Positions 1-8,722 are shown, counted from the first letter of the stretch. The stretch is DNA of 34,300 nt from an uncultured bacterium (GCA_903906425.1 CAIVKH010000333.1:1-34300), one strand, 5' to 3'. Numbers and translations: made by a program. The notes: generated by a model not told the origin, from the letters alone.

Positions 1-2
1 AT

Positions 3-1292
3 GGGCTGAATTACAAGAAGGCGCTGCTGGTCATGCTGATCATGACGCTGGCGGGTGGGGGGCTGGTGGGTGGGGTGGGGTGGGTGTCGAACTGGATTTT
101 GCATCAAAACCGCGTGACGCTGGCGAAGAAGATCGAGATGTCGCAGGCCGCCGCCCGTGAAGCTGCGGCGCAGAGTCGCGATGCGGCCGTCGCCAGCAAC
201 GCGGCGGGCATTGTCAGCACGGGGCAGGTGCAGCAGGCGCAGGCAGGTGCCGCTGGTCAGGCCGCCTCGCAAGTTCACGGGCCGGTCGCTGCGAGCAATG
301 CGCCGGGCCCTGCCGCGGCGGGGCCGGCACAGGCGGCGCAGGCGGCGGTCGCAGGCCAGCCTGCCGGGCAGAAGCGCGAGCCGATGGCCGCAAGCAATAC
401 GGTGGGGAATATGAAAGCGGGGGTGGCGTTGGAGGCGCAGGCGATCGTCGGGGCCGTCCAGTTGCTGAAGAATCCGAATGCGATCAAGGAGATGACCGCG
501 GAGCATCAGGCGGATCTGAAGGCGATGGGTCTCATAACCGATGGCAAGGCGCCGCCGCCGGAAGTGCTGAAGGAACTGGCCGCGACGGCCGACGACACGG
601 GCAGGGACCGCGAGGCGTTCAGGCGGGCGAGCAGGGGCGAGGCGCTCTCGGAGCAGGATGTGAAGGATATCGCGAACTTCATTCAAAAGGCGCGCCACGA
701 CAAATCGGAAGTCAAAGCCAGCGACATTGCGGCGGTGATCTATGAGGCGAGGCGGCAGGCGGGCGCGAAGGCCGGCGGAACGACCGCTGTTGTCGCCGCG
801 GCCGCTCCGCGCGCAGCAACGGATGCTGCGGGGAACGTGGAGATCGCGCAAGTGCCGGCCGCTGTCGCGAGCGGTGCTGTTCCGCAGGCTTCAGGCGCAA
901 ATGTTGCCGCGCCGGGCGTGGTGATTGATGCAATCAATCCGGTTCCGGCCGATGCCGCGAGCGCGGTCGCGGTGCCAGCTGTGCCCGTCGAGGTCGGCGC
1001 GTCGAATCCGGCGGCTCCGCTGGATCCGCTGGCTTCGCTGCCGGAGGCGGAGCGAGCGGCATGGATGGATTCGCACGACAGCCTTCATCTGGCCGGCGTG
1101 ATGATTAATTCCAAGGCGACGACGGCGCTGGTGAACGGAACGATGGTCCGGCCGGGAGGCGTCATTCGCGTCGAATCGCACGGGCGCACGTTCACGTGGC
1201 GGCTGGTCAGCGCGACGAAATACAAGGCCGTCTGGGAACCCGTCCTGAAGCAGGAAGACACCAGCTGGCTCGCGCCGGCTGCGTCGAAATGA
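3..1292 (+). CDS. Ala-rich membrane-anchored protein, 5' end outside window
   Basis: The reading frame is open to the left edge (first full codon at 3), so the true start is probably upstream; the first internal ATG is at 33. The visible N-terminus begins with NYKK followed by a hydrophobic stretch of about 25 residues rich in Leu, Val and Gly, a likely single membrane anchor with the rest outside the cytoplasm. Next comes a long low-complexity region of Ala, Gln and Gly with recurring ASN motifs, then a charged, probably helical middle, a second Ala/Val/Pro-rich linker and a compact C-terminal domain of about 80 residues (from SLPEAERAAW). That last domain, with INSKATTALVNG and RVESHGRTFTWRL, loosely resembles small beta domains of secretion-system accessory proteins such as GspB, but I would not assign a function. 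It converges on the beta-galactosidase gene. Confidence 0.75.
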   Translation, partial: GLNYKKALLVMLIMTLAGGGLVGGVGWVSNWILHQNRVTLAKKIEMSQAAAREAAAQSRDAAVASNAAGIVSTGQVQQAQAGAAGQAASQVHGPVAASNAPGPAAAGPAQAAQAAVAGQPAGQKREPMAASNTVGNMKAGVALEAQAIVGAVQLLKNPNAIKEMTAEHQADLKAMGLITDGKAPPPEVLKELAATADDTGRDREAFRRASRGEALSEQDVKDIANFIQKARHDKSEVKASDIAAVIYEARRQAGAKAGGTTAVVAAAAPRAATDAAGNVEIAQVPAAVASGAVPQASGANVAAPGVVIDAINPVPADAASAVAVPAVPVEVGASNPAAPLDPLASLPEAERAAWMDSHDSLHLAGVMINSKATTALVNGTMVRPGGVIRVESHGRTFTWRLVSATKYKAVWEPVLKQEDTSWLAPAASK

Positions 1293-1387
1293 TGCGGGCT
1301 CCCGAATCGCGCCGGCATTTTCCGCGAAGCATCTGGAGATCGTGACGAAGACGCAGGCGGAATCGCGCGCGCAGAAATGTGCCCAGT

Positions 1388-1434
1388 TTCCAATGATTGG
1401 AAGTCAGCGCTGCGCCTTTTTCCAATGATTGGAA
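1388..1434. repeat. Paired 15-bp palindrome (element 1)
   Basis: Two perfect copies of TTCCAATGATTGGAA at 1388-1402 and 1420-1434, start to start 32 bp, with a 17-nt spacer. They sit in the 221-nt gap between two convergent genes, so a promoter role here is unlikely. Confidence 0.95.
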
Positions 1435-1492
1435 TGTGCGCTGCGATATCGCCGCGCGCGTCGGGCAAAGAAACGAGCGAGCGCGGTTGCGC

Positions 1493-1509
1493 GCCGGCGA
1501 ATCGCCGGC
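1493..1509 (-). terminator. GC-rich hairpin just after beta-galactosidase stop
   Basis: A perfect inverted repeat: GCCGGC arms around a five-base loop, extendable to 8-bp arms. It begins four bases beyond the stop codon of the minus-strand beta-galactosidase gene. There is no T-run after it, so it may be a 3'-end stabilising hairpin or a weak terminator rather than a classical intrinsic terminator. Confidence 0.4.
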
Positions 1510-1513
1510 CGGT

Positions 1514-4375
1514 TCAGATCTTTGTTCCCGCATCAAAATGCAGAAGCACCGCGCCGTGATGGGAGCCCGAGAGCACATTTCGCTGCGATTGCGGACCGAG
1601 TTTGTCGGCGCGCATGAATTTGCAGCCGATGGGCGGAATGGCATTCAGGATGGCGATGCCGCTTTGTGGTACGAAGAGCTTTGTGTCCATGGGTTCCTTC
1701 GCGTCGCGCGGACGATAGACGCCCAGGAACGTCGCGTCATCTTCGTTTGCGAGCAGGATGCGGCCTTCCGTCGTCGTGAATTCGGCCCAGTTCCACGGGC
1801 CGAAATAGCCCCTGAATTCGGGATAATTCCAGTTTTCGCCGGGTTCGTTGTCATTGTACTCGTTCGTCCAGACGCCCAGCGTTGTGCCCTTCAGGCGATT
1901 CTTCCAGACGCGATACGGCCCGTTGCCGAGCCATCGGACGGACTTCATGTTTGATTCGGGATAATCGAATGCAACGCCGGCGATGTCGCACTCGCCGTCG
2001 AGATTGTATTCCCATTCGCACCGGGCCCAGCCGCCGGGCATCACCGTCCACGTCACGCTTTTCATCATGCCTGTGTATGCGGCCTCAATGACGACGTTGC
2101 TGGCCACGGAGTGGCTGACGAGCTTCACGAGTGTGCTGTTGCCCGAAAGATCGACGGGCTCTGAGACGTGTTTCGTTTTGTTTCTCTTTTCGTCTTTCAC
2201 CTCCCGGGATTTCGTTGTCGAGGCGAAGAAGCGCGGGCCGTGCGTAAACGCGTTGGTTCTCCCGTTGACCGAAATGGCGGACAGCGCGCCGTCGGTTTTG
2301 CCAAAGAGGAACTGGATCTGATCGGCGCGTACGCGGATTCCGTCCGGCGTCTCGGCCGTTTCGACGCGCGTCGGAGGCGTCGCGAAGAAATCTTCCAGCG
2401 AGGCCGCGCCCGGTTTGGCCGCCGGTTTGACCGGATGCAAAATTCGTTCCGAAATTTCCGTGCAGGATTTCAGCGCCCACGACCACGTGTGCAACTCGCG
2501 GTTCTGCGCGTCCAGCGCGGTCAGAAATAGCGCATCGCCCTTTTGCCAGTCGATGTTCCCGCCAAGGTCGATTGTGCCCCGCGCATGCGGGGCCACATCA
2601 AGATTCGCCCGGAAACCCGCGGAGATGCCCTTGACAATTCCCCTAGTATCGCCGGGCGCCGGCAGCGTCGCAAGCTGCCACGCGAAGGTGAACTTCTTCA
2701 GGTTCGTGAAATCGAACCGGTTCTCGACCGGAAGCGTTCCGTCAAAAGTTTCTGGTAGTTTCTTTGAGTCGATTTGAATCGGGCACCAGATTTCCTTGAC
2801 CGTGAAGAAGCTTCCTTCCTTTTCGCGATGCGGGCCAACGATGCCATCGGGGCCGCGATTGCCGTTCGAATCCAGCCGTCCATTTTGATCGGTCCGAACG
2901 ACGGCCTCATCGAGAAAGGCCCAGATGAAACCGCCGCCGCCGACTTTGCTGCGGCCGATGAGATTCCAATAATCATCAAGCCCGGCGCCTGCGCCGCCAT
3001 CATACAGACCGTGCATGAATTCCGTCGGCATGACGATGTTGGTGCCATCGCACTTTGTCTTCATTTCCTCGAATAGCCGGTAGTGGGCCGTGTCCACGCC
3101 ATCGTGAAGAGCCCAGGGATGAAGCACCGCACGATGCTGCGGGTCCCACTTCGCATAGTCGCCATCGAGATCGAGATTGAACCCGCCTTCGTTGCCGTTG
3201 TCCCAGAACAGAATCGCCGGATGGTTCACGTCGCGCGACACCATTGCCTCAAGCAGTTCGCGCCCGATCTGTGTGTCGTAGTGATGCTGCCAGCCGCCGA
3301 TTTCATCGAGCACGTAAAGTCCAAGCTCATCGCACGCTTCGAGGAAATGCGCGTCGGGCGGATAATGCGACATGCGGACGGCATTCATGTTCATCTGCTT
3401 CATCAGCGCGACGTCATCGCGGCTGATTTGTTCGCTGAGTGTGCGGCCCGATTCCGGCCAGAACGAATGCCGGCAGCAGCCCTTCAAAAGAATGCGCTGG
3501 CCGTTCAGATATATTCCATCGTCCGCTCGAACCTCGACAGTGCGGAATCCAAATCGCTGCGTCATTTTGTGCAGCGGCCTGCCTTGCGATTCGAGCGTGA
3601 CGGTCACGCGATAAAGAGCCGGCGTTTCCGCCGTCCAATTCTTCTGGCCGGAAATTTTCGTACGCAGCGTCACGTTGCCGTCGCCGGCCTTGATCGGCGC
3701 GGTGAAAGATCTACCGAGGCCCTCAATCTGCGCCACGACGCGATCCGCGGATTTTGCCGTCGCGAAGACTTGCATCGCAAAAGAACCATCGGCCTTCGCA
3801 TCAATCGCAACGCGTTCGATGTGCTCGCGCGGGACGGCTTCGAGATAGACGGGGCGGAAGATGCCGCCGTAGTTCCAATAATCGCCGCGCCGCTCGGCGG
3901 CGTTCACGCTTTCAATTTCGGAGTATTTTGAAACGGAAAGTTCGAGCCGGTTCGGTCCGCCAAATGTCACGGCGTCGGTGATGTCATATTTGAACCGGTA
4001 AAAGGCGCCGTGGTGCTTCGGGCCCGTCGGTTTCCCGTTGATGACGACTTCTGCGTCGGTCATCACGCCTTCGAAGACGATCCGGACGATCCGGTCTTTC
4101 CACGAAGCAGGAACCGTGAATGAGGTCCGATATTTCCCGGATTCCTTGAGCGGATCCTGCTGGTAGCCGTACGCGCCAAAACCCTGCAACTCCCAACACG
4201 ACGGCACCGGAATCGTCGTCCACTTGCCGCTGTTCTGGCCGGCTGTGCAAAAGAAATCCCACGGCACCGCATCGTCCTTGCCGTGGCCGGAAACGAAGAT
4301 CGTCTCCGTTTCAGTTTCTGCAGCCAGTGCGCGGCAGGTCAGGAATACCAGCAATCCGAACAGAATTTTATTCAT
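1514..4375 (-). CDS. Exported glycoside hydrolase family 2 beta-galactosidase
   Basis: A 953-residue GH2 enzyme expected to cleave terminal beta-galactosides (or related beta-glycosides) outside the cytoplasm. The start at 4375 is chosen because it has a GGAG Shine-Dalgarno 7 nt upstream and gives a clean signal peptide (MNKILFGLLVFLTCRALAA). The frame stays open 68 codons further upstream through the palindrome triplet, but that extension would bury the signal peptide. Domain order: jelly-roll sugar-binding domain (about 25-185), Ig-like domain (about 185-285), TIM barrel (about 285-570), then C-terminal beta domains including a small-chain-like domain. The catalytic acid/base is in WDNGNEGG (Glu about 396) and the nucleophile in MPTEFMHG (Glu about 452), matching the LacZ GNES and CEYAHAMG motifs. 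NMNAVRMSHYP is the usual GH2 signature. The length is close to that of E. coli LacZ. Substrate is not determined by sequence alone. Confidence 0.93.
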   Translation of the reverse strand: MNKILFGLLVFLTCRALAAETETETIFVSGHGKDDAVPWDFFCTAGQNSGKWTTIPVPSCWELQGFGAYGYQQDPLKESGKYRTSFTVPASWKDRIVRIVFEGVMTDAEVVINGKPTGPKHHGAFYRFKYDITDAVTFGGPNRLELSVSKYSEIESVNAAERRGDYWNYGGIFRPVYLEAVPREHIERVAIDAKADGSFAMQVFATAKSADRVVAQIEGLGRSFTAPIKAGDGNVTLRTKISGQKNWTAETPALYRVTVTLESQGRPLHKMTQRFGFRTVEVRADDGIYLNGQRILLKGCCRHSFWPESGRTLSEQISRDDVALMKQMNMNAVRMSHYPPDAHFLEACDELGLYVLDEIGGWQHHYDTQIGRELLEAMVSRDVNHPAILFWDNGNEGGFNLDLDGDYAKWDPQHRAVLHPWALHDGVDTAHYRLFEEMKTKCDGTNIVMPTEFMHGLYDGGAGAGLDDYWNLIGRSKVGGGGFIWAFLDEAVVRTDQNGRLDSNGNRGPDGIVGPHREKEGSFFTVKEIWCPIQIDSKKLPETFDGTLPVENRFDFTNLKKFTFAWQLATLPAPGDTRGIVKGISAGFRANLDVAPHARGTIDLGGNIDWQKGDALFLTALDAQNRELHTWSWALKSCTEISERILHPVKPAAKPGAASLEDFFATPPTRVETAETPDGIRVRADQIQFLFGKTDGALSAISVNGRTNAFTHGPRFFASTTKSREVKDEKRNKTKHVSEPVDLSGNSTLVKLVSHSVASNVVIEAAYTGMMKSVTWTVMPGGWARCEWEYNLDGECDIAGVAFDYPESNMKSVRWLGNGPYRVWKNRLKGTTLGVWTNEYNDNEPGENWNYPEFRGYFGPWNWAEFTTTEGRILLANEDDATFLGVYRPRDAKEPMDTKLFVPQSGIAILNAIPPIGCKFMRADKLGPQSQRNVLSGSHHGAVLLHFDAGTKI

Positions 4376-4446
4376 AAGGAATCTCCGCAAACGCGTTTCT
4401 TTTAGCAGCGGGGGAAGTGTGGTGCCACACCGAAGGGCGATGAAAT

Positions 4447-4525
4447 CTCCAATGATTGGAAATTCCCGCGGCGCAAGTTTCCAATCGTTGGAAGGGTGAG
4501 CAAGATCCTTTTCCAATGATTGGAA
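4447..4525. repeat. Triplet of 15-bp palindromes (element 2)
   Basis: Three copies at 4447-4461 (one arm mismatch, CTCC), 4479-4493 (one mismatch, CGTTGG) and 4511-4525 (perfect). Both start-to-start steps are exactly 32 bp. It occupies the divergent region between the beta-galactosidase (-) and lipoprotein (+) genes and is the only three-copy array in the window. Confidence 0.95.
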
Positions 4526-4581
4526 CTTGCCGGGGCGGGGAATGTCAGCGTTGATGTGGGCGGTTGTGGAAGGAGTCATGT

Positions 4582-5040
4582 ATGAGAAGGGTCGTACTGC
4601 TGGTCTTGGCGTTGTTGTCGTGTGGGTGCGATGACCTGGTCAACAGAGCGCTCGGCTACGGATACTTCAATCGAACTTTCATCGGTTCAGGCGGTCCGTC
4701 AGCCACGCTGGTCACGTTAAGCGGCGGAAAGTTGGCCATTATCTCGGATTGCCCGCAAGAGGAGGTGCCAGAGCGGTCGCCCCGCCGAGTCTCCGGGATA
4801 TGTGTCGGCGAGGATGGGCGCCGTGCGGCATGGTCCTGCGAAACAAAAGACAAGAGGTCGTTCTCCCGCATCGTCGTCGCCGGCAAGGAATTTTATGTGA
4901 AGGATGGCAACTCAATTCTGGTGTCAACAAAAGGCGGGGAAATCCGGCTTCTTCAGACCACAACAGACCATTCGGGCCAGATCAGCTTTGAATCATTGTT
5001 GCAGGAAAATGAGGATGCGCGAAAGTTCTTTACGAAGTGA
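4582..5040 (+). CDS. Small predicted lipoprotein, unknown function
   Basis: 152 residues. The ATG at 4582 is preceded by AAGGAG 6 nt upstream and opens a signal peptide MRRVVLLVLALLSCGC, whose Cys in the LLSCGC region fits a lipobox, so the protein is probably lipid-anchored. The frame is open six codons further upstream, but that start has no ribosome-binding site. The mature part shows short beta-like stretches (ATLVTLSGGKLAIISD, SILVSTKGGEIRLLQT) and two further Cys residues; I do not recognise a family. It is divergent from the beta-galactosidase across the palindrome triplet and followed 106 nt later by the PPOX-family gene. Confidence 0.75.
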   Translation: MRRVVLLVLALLSCGCDDLVNRALGYGYFNRTFIGSGGPSATLVTLSGGKLAIISDCPQEEVPERSPRRVSGICVGEDGRRAAWSCETKDKRSFSRIVVAGKEFYVKDGNSILVSTKGGEIRLLQTTTDHSGQISFESLLQENEDARKFFTK

Positions 5041-5146
5041 AGGGTCGCTTCAATATCCCGCCCAACACCCGGCTGGTGCGTGCGCGCTGATGCGCTCCGC
5101 ACAGCCGGAACGGTCTGCACAATAACAAAACGAGCAGGGGGAAGAG

Positions 5147-5521
5147 ATGATGATCGCGGAGAAATTGCAGGAAATAATGAAGAAGGATGGAGTTGTTGCC
5201 ATCACCACCCTGGGACCTGATGGGCCCCACATGGTCAATACGTGGAATAATTACCTCAGGATATCGCAAGATGAACGGCTGTTTATCCCCGCAGGGTTCA
5301 TGCACAAGACGGAGGCCAACGTTGCTCACAATCCGAATGTCTTGATTACATTGGGGAGCAGCAAGGTCGAGGGTCTGCATGGCGCGGGTGCCGGTTTCTT
5401 GATCAAGGGAAAGGCGAGGTTTGTGACATCCGGCCCTGATTTTGATTTCATGAAAGAGAAGTTCAACTGGCTGCGTGCCACCCTGGCCGTGACCATCGAA
5501 TCTGCCACTCAAACGTGGTAA
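5147..5521 (+). CDS. Pyridoxamine 5'-phosphate oxidase-family flavoprotein
   Basis: 124 residues with the FMN-binding split-barrel pattern of the PPOX-like superfamily: an N-terminal helix, VVAITTLGPDGPHMVNTW as the first strands, RLFIPAGFMHKTEANVAHNPNVLITLGS as the cofactor-side region, and a C-terminal TIESATQTW. Cytoplasmic. Members bind FMN, F420 or haem and reduce varied substrates, so the substrate cannot be stated. Two adjacent ATGs (5147, 5150) are possible; a G-rich Shine-Dalgarno lies just upstream. By hand count of three sequence lines the GC content is about 50%, lower than surrounding genes, which is compatible with acquisition by transfer. Confidence 0.85.
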   Translation: MMIAEKLQEIMKKDGVVAITTLGPDGPHMVNTWNNYLRISQDERLFIPAGFMHKTEANVAHNPNVLITLGSSKVEGLHGAGAGFLIKGKARFVTSGPDFDFMKEKFNWLRATLAVTIESATQTW

Positions 5522-5648
5522 AACACAGTTACACGGTTGTTTCAATCCATGTGATTGTGTCGATCACAGCCGGAATTGCCGAACCGCGGCCTGCTGCCTA
5601 TCGCCGCCGGTGCAGTTCAGGCAGAGGCCGGACGGTCGGGAGAAAGAA

Positions 5649-6155
5649 ATGGTGAGGCAGCCTAGTCGATTTGTTCCAGGCAGCGCGGCGCTTCTTGCCA
5701 GTCTGCTTTGCGGCTGCACAAGACATCCTTCTGACGGTGCATACCGGATCAGGAGGGATGTTGTTCTTGACGGTCCCCCGGCCATGCACCGCAGCTACAC
5801 GATCGAGACGGCCTCGCCCAGAATCCTGACGCTGATTCATCCCGGAGGGACCAATTCGCATTCGATCGGTCCGGACATGATGAGCAGCGAGCGTATGGGC
5901 AGGGCCGAGGCGACGGTTGCAGCCGAGCTTCACGGGAAAGGAGCCGAGGCGCAGCTTGAGGTTTTCGTCGTCGTGAGAATGGACGCTGAAACGAGGAAAC
6001 TCACCGCGAAGTCGGAGGCGATGATACCGGTGCCGCTGGTCACGAATCTGGCCGCCATCGTCAGCGAAGGACTTCCGACGGGTGACTGCAAGGGAAAGAC
6101 TACGCTCCTACGCTTCGCTTCTGGAGACCAATTCCTGGAAGTGGCAGTTCAATGA
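5649..6155 (+). CDS. Predicted lipoprotein, unknown function
   Basis: 168 residues. The ATG at 5649 has GGGAG 6 nt upstream and starts a signal peptide with a Cys after the hydrophobic core (ALLASLLCGC), which fits a lipoprotein. A start 13 codons earlier is open but lacks a comparable ribosome-binding site. The mature protein has beta-strand-like segments (RSYTIETASPRILTLIHPGG, AQLEVFVVVRMDAETRKL) and no motif I recognise. It is the third gene of the repeat-free cluster at 4.6-6.2 kb and may share a transcript with the PPOX gene 127 nt upstream. Confidence 0.7.
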   Translation: MVRQPSRFVPGSAALLASLLCGCTRHPSDGAYRIRRDVVLDGPPAMHRSYTIETASPRILTLIHPGGTNSHSIGPDMMSSERMGRAEATVAAELHGKGAEAQLEVFVVVRMDAETRKLTAKSEAMIPVPLVTNLAAIVSEGLPTGDCKGKTTLLRFASGDQFLEVAVQ

Positions 6156-6595
6156 AATGCCGACCGGCGGCCGGATGTTTCGCCGTCTCAGGGCTTGTCT
6201 GATCTTCGTGTGATGTTCCCGGCGCGTCGCGAGGGGTTGGCAACGTGCGGCCCGTCGGGTCTGTCGAACATCCCTGGCGGTGGCGCGGCGCTCTGGGAGT
6301 GTGCAGTGCGTCAGGGACAACGCGCTGCACCTTGACGGGGCGGGGGCGCACCGATTCCAGAGGTTCCAATGGTTGGAAGTTTGCGGGGGCGCAAGTTCCA
6401 ATGATTGGAAGGTGGGTGGGGCGGGGTGCGTGGTTTGGGTGGCAGAGATTCGGAGGGGCGGGAAATAGTGGGGGTCCGGGTCGTGGCGGGTCGCGTGATG
6501 CGCCGCGGGCGCGGGCGCGAGTCGGCGGGAATGCCGTGGACAATTGCAAGCATTTTGAGAATATCAATCGCATCAGCACAGGAGACAACAGCACC
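6156..6595. other. 440-nt intergenic region
   Basis: There is no gene I can support here. The frame of the downstream oxidoreductase is open back to 6245, but its codon content is poor (Arg, Gly and Trp runs) and the good ribosome-binding site is next to 6596. The region holds palindrome pair 3 and, after it, a very G-rich stretch (about 6405-6530). Confidence 0.7.
6364..6410. repeat. Paired 15-bp palindrome (element 3)
   Basis: Copies at 6364-6378 (TTCCAATGGTTGGAA, one arm mismatch) and 6396-6410 (perfect, G centre), spaced 32 bp. The spacer GTTTGCGGGGGCGCAAG is itself close to an inverted repeat. It lies 185 nt upstream of the Gfo/Idh/MocA start. Confidence 0.95.
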
Positions 6596-8062
6596 ATGAG
6601 TTCATTGATCAATCCATTTGAAGCCATCCGCACGGGGATTCCGCGGCGGGCGTTCTTGAAGACCGTTCTGGCGACGTCGGCGCTTGCAGGGATGCCGGGG
6701 TTCGCGGCGGAGAAGAAGGCCAAGACCGAGAAGGCGGCGCCCGCGCCGGTCGAGAAGGTTCCGGCCAGCGAGCGGGTGAATCTTGCGTGCATCGGCATCG
6801 GCAACCGCGGAGGCGAGGATGTGATGTCCATGGCGAAGACGGGGCATGCGAACATGGTGGCGCTGTGCGACGTGGACATGGGTGCGTCGCATACGCAGAA
6901 GGTGCTCAAGCAGTTTCCCGACGCGCCGAAGTTCCAGGATTTCCGGGAGATGCTGGAGAAGATGGACAAGCAGATCGACGCGGTCTGCATCGGCGTGCCG
7001 GATTTCTCGCATTTCCCAATCGCGATGATGGCGATGAAGATGGGCAAGCATGTCTATGTCGAGAAGCCGATGGCGCACACGTTCCAGGAAGTGGAGCTGA
7101 TGATGGCCGCGGCGAAGAAATACAGCGTGGCGACGCAGATGGGCAATCAGGGGCATTCGGGCGAAAACTATTTTCAGTTCAAGGCGTTCGTGGAGGCCGG
7201 CATCATCAAGAATGTGACGAAGATCTCGGCGTTCATGAACGGCAAGCGGCGCTGGCATGGCATGGATGTGTCGGGCCTTCCCGCTGAAGAGCCGATTCCG
7301 ACGACGCTCAACTGGGACGAGTGGCTGGCCACGGCGCAGTTTCACAAGTTCAACAAGAAGTATGTGAATGGCGACTGGCGCTGCTGGTACGATTTCGGCA
7401 ACGGCGCGCTCGGCGACTGGGGCGCACATATCCTCGACACGGCCCACCAGTTCCTCGATCTCGGACTGCCGGAGGAGGTCAGCGCGGTGCATCTCGACGG
7501 GCCGAATGCGTTCATCTTCCCGCAGGCGTCCACGCTGTCGTTCAAGTTCCCGGCGCGCGCCTCGATGCCGCCGGTGGAGGTCACGTGGTATGACGGGATG
7601 AAGAATTTCCCGCCGCTGCCCAACGACTTTGGCGAGGCGGTGGTGGACAAGGACATTCCGCCGCCGGCGAACGGGAAGATCGATACCAAGGTTGCGCCCG
7701 GAAAGGTGATCTATGGCGAGGGCCTCACGTTCAAGGGCGGCAGCCATAGCAGCGCGCTGAAGATCATTCCGGATTCGAAGGCGAAGGAGATGGCGTCGAA
7801 GCTGCCGGAATATTCGAAGAAGAATTCCGATCATCACAAGAATTTCCTGCTCGCATGCAAGGGCAAGGAACAATGCCGGTCGTCCTTCGACATCGCCGGA
7901 CCGCTGAGCCAGGTGCTGGTGCTCGGCGTCATCGCGCAGCGGCTCAACACCAAGCTGACGTTCGACCGCGCGACGAAGCAGATCACGAACAACAAGATCG
8001 CGAACGATCTGCTGATCGGCCCGCCGCCGCGGCAAGGCTGGGAGCAGTACTACAAGGTTTAG
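6596..8062 (+). CDS. Tat-exported Gfo/Idh/MocA-family oxidoreductase
   Basis: 488 residues. NAD(P)-dependent sugar or polyol dehydrogenase family, many members of which in PVC bacteria are exported. The N-terminus carries a twin-arginine signal, PRRAFLK followed by a hydrophobic stretch ending GFAA (about 17-38), implying export with cofactor already bound. The Rossmann fold follows with GIGNRGG at about 67-73, the family motif EKP at about 156-158, and the C-terminal substrate domain with GDWGAHILDTAHQF at about 273-286. The start at 6596 follows AGGAG. A Lys/Ala/Pro linker (about 39-58) separates signal and domain. It is the first gene of a cluster with a small exported protein and a TIM-barrel sugar isomerase, a pairing typical of polyol or sugar catabolism. 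The substrate is unknown. Confidence 0.92.
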   Translation: MSSLINPFEAIRTGIPRRAFLKTVLATSALAGMPGFAAEKKAKTEKAAPAPVEKVPASERVNLACIGIGNRGGEDVMSMAKTGHANMVALCDVDMGASHTQKVLKQFPDAPKFQDFREMLEKMDKQIDAVCIGVPDFSHFPIAMMAMKMGKHVYVEKPMAHTFQEVELMMAAAKKYSVATQMGNQGHSGENYFQFKAFVEAGIIKNVTKISAFMNGKRRWHGMDVSGLPAEEPIPTTLNWDEWLATAQFHKFNKKYVNGDWRCWYDFGNGALGDWGAHILDTAHQFLDLGLPEEVSAVHLDGPNAFIFPQASTLSFKFPARASMPPVEVTWYDGMKNFPPLPNDFGEAVVDKDIPPPANGKIDTKVAPGKVIYGEGLTFKGGSHSSALKIIPDSKAKEMASKLPEYSKKNSDHHKNFLLACKGKEQCRSSFDIAGPLSQVLVLGVIAQRLNTKLTFDRATKQITNNKIANDLLIGPPPRQGWEQYYKV

Positions 8063-8071
8063 TGCGCAGGT

Positions 8072-8100
8072 CCGGAGCCGGTGTTTTCAGCCGGCTCCGG
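8072..8100 (+). terminator. Perfect 10-bp inverted repeat after oxidoreductase gene
   Basis: CCGGAGCCGG (8072-8081) pairs exactly with CCGGCTCCGG (8091-8100) around a 9-nt loop, 9 nt after the stop codon. No T-run follows, so it could be a processing or stability hairpin between co-transcribed genes, or a terminator of an unusual kind. Confidence 0.5.
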
Positions 8101-8134
8101 CGCTGCAGCAGAAAAGAGTCTGGAGACATTGGCC

Positions 8135-8722
8135 ATGAAGAGAATTGTGATCCTTCTGTCGCTTTGCCTGTCGGTTTTCATCGCGCAAGACGCGCTGGCA
8201 GCGTTGGCGTCAACCGAGGTGATGGTGCAGGTGAAGGTGGAGAAGGCGAACGAGAAGAGTGCCAAGAAGGGCACGACGCAGGACATCACGCTGGACATTA
8301 TGCTCAACGGCAAGGCCCACAATCCCGAGGATCGAACGGTCAAGTGGACCGTGTTCGGCAAGGATCAGGGTACCGGCGAGTATGTCGCCATTGACAAGGG
8401 CGACGCCAAGCTCGACCTGTCCGCCGGGTCGATGCAGAAGATCAGCACCAAGAAGTGCTCGACCACCTACAGCGAGAAATCCACGAAGGCCGAGAAGAAG
8501 AATGACTATCAAAGCCAGCGCATTTCATATGTGGACGTTCCCGGCGAAGGCGTCAAGTATGTCGGTTATGGCGTGCAGGTTTTCAACGGCGACAAGGCTG
8601 TCGGCGAGAAATTCGACCCGCGGAGCATGGAAGATGTGAAGGTGGCCGAACCGGTCAAAGCCGAGCCGCAGAAGGCCGAAAAACAGAAGGTCGAAAAACA
8701 AAAGACCGAAAAGAAGAAGTGA
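8135..8722 (+). CDS. Small exported protein with Lys/Glu-rich tail
   Basis: 195 residues. The ATG at 8135 follows TGGAGA and gives a signal peptide MKRIVILLSLCLSVFIAQDALA. The mature part (about 25-165) has alternating strand-like segments (VMVQVKVEKANEK, DITLDIMLNGKAH, TVKWTVFGKDQGTG, YVGYGVQVFNGDKAV), which suggests a beta-sandwich. The last about 30 residues are a repeated charged tail of the type KAEKQKVEKQK. I recognise no family. It lies between the oxidoreductase and isomerase genes, 72 nt after the first and 54 nt before the second, so a shared transcript is likely. An alternative start 18 codons upstream overlaps the hairpin and is less likely. Confidence 0.8.
   Translation: MKRIVILLSLCLSVFIAQDALAALASTEVMVQVKVEKANEKSAKKGTTQDITLDIMLNGKAHNPEDRTVKWTVFGKDQGTGEYVAIDKGDAKLDLSAGSMQKISTKKCSTTYSEKSTKAEKKNDYQSQRISYVDVPGEGVKYVGYGVQVFNGDKAVGEKFDPRSMEDVKVAEPVKAEPQKAEKQKVEKQKTEKKK

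Noticed and set aside
4376..4579. N-terminal extension of the beta-galactosidase through the palindrome triplet
   Set aside because: A GGAG site and a clean signal peptide support the start at 4375, though the open frame across three palindromes is noted.
5040..5150. Integron attC-like GCCCAAC motif between lipoprotein and PPOX genes
   Set aside because: No matching GTTRRRY partner or paired inner arms nearby, and no integrase in the window.
6245..6595. N-terminal extension of the Gfo/Idh/MocA protein through palindrome pair 3
   Set aside because: The Shine-Dalgarno and Tat signal both fix the start at 6596; the extension has unnatural composition.
6602..8035. Long minus-strand open frame opposite the Gfo/Idh/MocA gene
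   Set aside because: Extreme Arg/His/Leu content and no motif, whereas the plus strand shows the Rossmann and EKP motifs.
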